DNA from: an uncultured Mucilaginibacter sp.
Lineage (GTDB): Bacteria; Bacteroidota; Bacteroidia; Sphingobacteriales; Sphingobacteriaceae
Assembly: GCF_946481715.1 (NCBI RefSeq)
Contig: NZ_CAMLOV010000139.1
Span: forward strand, 1-14,994
Direction: 5' to 3'
Length of the DNA: 14,994 bases
The notes beneath the pieces were generated by a model. The model did not search any database and was not told where the DNA came from. It worked only from the letters and a program-made list of their open reading frames with translations. Positions 14,108 to 14,994 of the stretch are shown here, one piece after another (the stretch's first letter is position 1; the number at the start of each line of letters is the position of its first letter). Made by a program: the position numbers and the translations under genes.

Positions 14108-14710
14108 ATGAAAATTTTAATAATTGGTGGAAACGGCACCATAGGCAAAAAAGTAGCAGAAAGGCTTTCCCAAACACACGAACTGATCATCGGCGGCCGT
14201 ACGTCCGGGGATATAATGGTCGACATTGCATCATCTTCTTCCATCTCGGCAATGTTTAAAAAAACAGGCAAGGTTGATAGCATTATATGCACGGCCGGAA
14301 CCGGCTACTACGGCCCTTTTTATGGCATGACGGAGGATGATATAATGCCTGGCATTAAGGGTAAGTTGCTGGGGCAGATCAATCTTGTTTTATTAGGTAA
14401 AGAGTTTTTAAATCCCGAAGGCTCCATAACCCTGACAACAGGAATTGCCGCTGTGCACCCGGCCCGAAATGGCAGTGCGGTTGCGATGATCAATGGCGCG
14501 GTCAACAGCTTCATGTTGGCAGCATCCCAGGAACTGAAAAATGACCAAAGGATAAACGCGGTAAGCCCCGGCCTAGTAGAGGATAGTAAAGAACGGTATG
14601 GCGCTTTGTTCCCGGGCTATAATTTGGTGCCGATGGAAAAGCTGGTGAATGCCTACCTGCTTAGCGTGGAAGGAGCTGTTAACGGGAAGATATTAAAGGT
14701 TTATTCCTGA
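14108..14710 (+). CDS. Atypical short-chain dehydrogenase/reductase (Lin1944-like), catalytic Tyr/Lys absent
   Basis: A 200-aa Rossmann-fold protein. The N-terminal KILIIGGNGTIGKKVAERL has the glycine motif for NAD(P), followed by Arg31 in GGRTSG, which suggests NADP preference, and CTAGTGYYGPF in place of the usual NNAG. The expected active-site YxxxK segment reads SAVAMINGAVNSF: Val125 and Asn129 occupy the Tyr and Lys positions, although the helix itself aligns well. VSPGLVEDS is the usual post-active-site loop. This combination fits the Lin1944-like SDR group, described as lacking typical active-site residues and having no known function. The start is the ATG at 14108; a TTG six codons upstream is in frame but less likely. 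It may be co-transcribed with the AraC gene and converges with a Crp/Fnr gene 19 bp away. Confidence 0.88.
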   Translation: MKILIIGGNGTIGKKVAERLSQTHELIIGGRTSGDIMVDIASSSSISAMFKKTGKVDSIICTAGTGYYGPFYGMTEDDIMPGIKGKLLGQINLVLLGKEFLNPEGSITLTTGIAAVHPARNGSAVAMINGAVNSFMLAASQELKNDQRINAVSPGLVEDSKERYGALFPGYNLVPMEKLVNAYLLSVEGAVNGKILKVYS

Positions 14711-14725
14711 AATAAAAACCTGTAA

Positions 14726-14745
14726 CCGGCTAAGAAGAAAGCCGG
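14726..14745. terminator. Hairpin at the SDR/Crp convergent junction
   Basis: CCGGCT (14726-14731) and AGCCGG (14740-14745) form a 6-bp GC-rich stem with an 8-nt loop. It overlaps the stop codon of the minus-strand Crp/Fnr gene. On the minus strand a T5 run follows after a short gap, and on the plus strand a pyrimidine-rich tract follows. It may serve both converging genes, but the stem is short. Confidence 0.35.
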
Positions 14746-14947
14746 CTCAGGGTTTCTCTCGAAACGCCCAGGTAGGCGGCCAAAAGTGTTTTGGAGACCC
14801 TTTGAAACAACGATGGGTATAAATTTAAAAGCTGCTCATAGCGCTCTTTTGGTTTATCATTGAGTAACGACAAGATGCGGCGTTGCAGTGCCACGTATCC
14901 CCAGTTACCCTTCCGGCGGAAAAAGTGTTCCATTTGATGCAGCTCCG
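14730..14947 (-). CDS. Crp/Fnr-family transcriptional regulator, C-terminal fragment
   Basis: Only the last 72 codons or so are genomic. They contain MEHFFRRKGNWGYVALQRRI, a linker LNDKPKERYEQLLNLYPSLF, and the winged-helix region QRVSKTLLAAYLGVSRETLSR ending at a TAG. The phrase LAAYLGVSRETLSR is the recognition helix-turn-helix typical of Bacteroidota Crp/Fnr regulators. The cyclic-nucleotide-binding-like N-terminal domain is missing because the contig ends. The open frame appears to continue to 14981 with a Met, but that part (MTGVQTCALPIS) is translated adapter and must not be counted. It converges with the SDR gene. Confidence 0.85.
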
Positions 14948-14994
14948 AGATCGGAAGAGCACACGTCTGAACTCCAGTCACTTGACAGGATCTC
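14948..14994 (+). other. Illumina TruSeq adapter contamination at the contig end
   Basis: From 14948 the sequence is AGATCGGAAGAGCACACGTC followed by TGAACTCCAGTCAC (to 14981), the TruSeq index adapter. An 8-base index-like stretch TTGACAGG (14982-14989) follows, then ATCTC (14990-14994), the start of the adapter part after the index. This is not biological sequence. Its reverse translation gives the peptide MTGVQTCALPIS, a well-known artefact at protein N-termini in databases. Confidence 0.98.

Noticed and set aside
14948..14981. N-terminal extension MTGVQTCALPIS of the Crp/Fnr fragment as a real start
   Set aside because: It is the reverse-strand translation of the Illumina adapter, not genomic sequence.

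Overview
The window looks like the end of a contig from a Bacteroidota genome, most likely a Sphingobacteriaceae member (Mucilaginibacter/Pedobacter-like). The grounds are a LytS/YehU-type sensor kinase with its regulator, a CBM9-like/DUF5916 outer-membrane protein, several soluble Bacteroidota-style histidine kinases, weak or absent Shine-Dalgarno sequences, and a promoter of the Bacteroidota type (TAnnTTTG) before one gene. The genus is inferred from protein style only. The right end is not genomic: bases 14948-14994 are Illumina library adapter.

Layout. (1) 1-1154, minus: a LytTR-type two-component pair, kinase followed by the first 36 codons of its regulator, overlapping by ATGA. (2) 1342-3558, plus: an exported DUF5916 protein. 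(3) 3723-5096, plus: an aspartate kinase of the AK-Ectoine type, with no ectoine genes nearby. (4) 5097-5566: a 470-bp non-coding stretch holding a possible terminator, a nested inverted repeat and a strong 20-bp palindrome. (5) 5567-8969, plus: a three-gene soluble signalling module. It consists of a sensor-less histidine kinase with a 21-residue repeat stalk, an Rcp1-like single-domain response regulator, and a REC-PAS-kinase. (6) 9005-9097: a degenerate copy of the last 30 codons of the aspartate kinase gene. The signalling module and the spacer before it are therefore bracketed by about 93-bp imperfect direct repeats. (7) 9219-10717: a flavodoxin/HemG-like protein and a tandem-domain universal stress protein. 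(8) 10751-11376: a possible 40-aa membrane miniprotein and an unrecognised membrane-anchored protein. A structured intergenic segment and a strong hairpin follow. (9) 11547-14710: an exported double-domain DJ-1/PfpI protein (minus), divergent from an AraC-family regulator that is followed by an atypical SDR lacking the catalytic Tyr/Lys. The divergent gap contains an exact TGTGA-N6-TCACA site. (10) 14730-14947, minus: the C-terminal end of a Crp/Fnr-family regulator, cut off by adapter sequence.

How the genes may work together. The 5567-8969 block reads as a cytoplasmic phosphorelay: two kinases lie either side of a stand-alone receiver, and no output domain is encoded locally. The flavodoxin, Usp, DJ-1, AraC and SDR genes suggest stress or redox functions, but no single pathway links them. 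The CRP-like site lies near a Crp/Fnr gene, although a direct link is only a hypothesis.

The items most worth attention are the aspartate kinase remnant that brackets the signalling module, the higher-order repeat in the kinase stalk, the structured non-coding segments at 5327-5490 and 11405-11465, the CRP-like half-site array, and the adapter contamination at the contig end.
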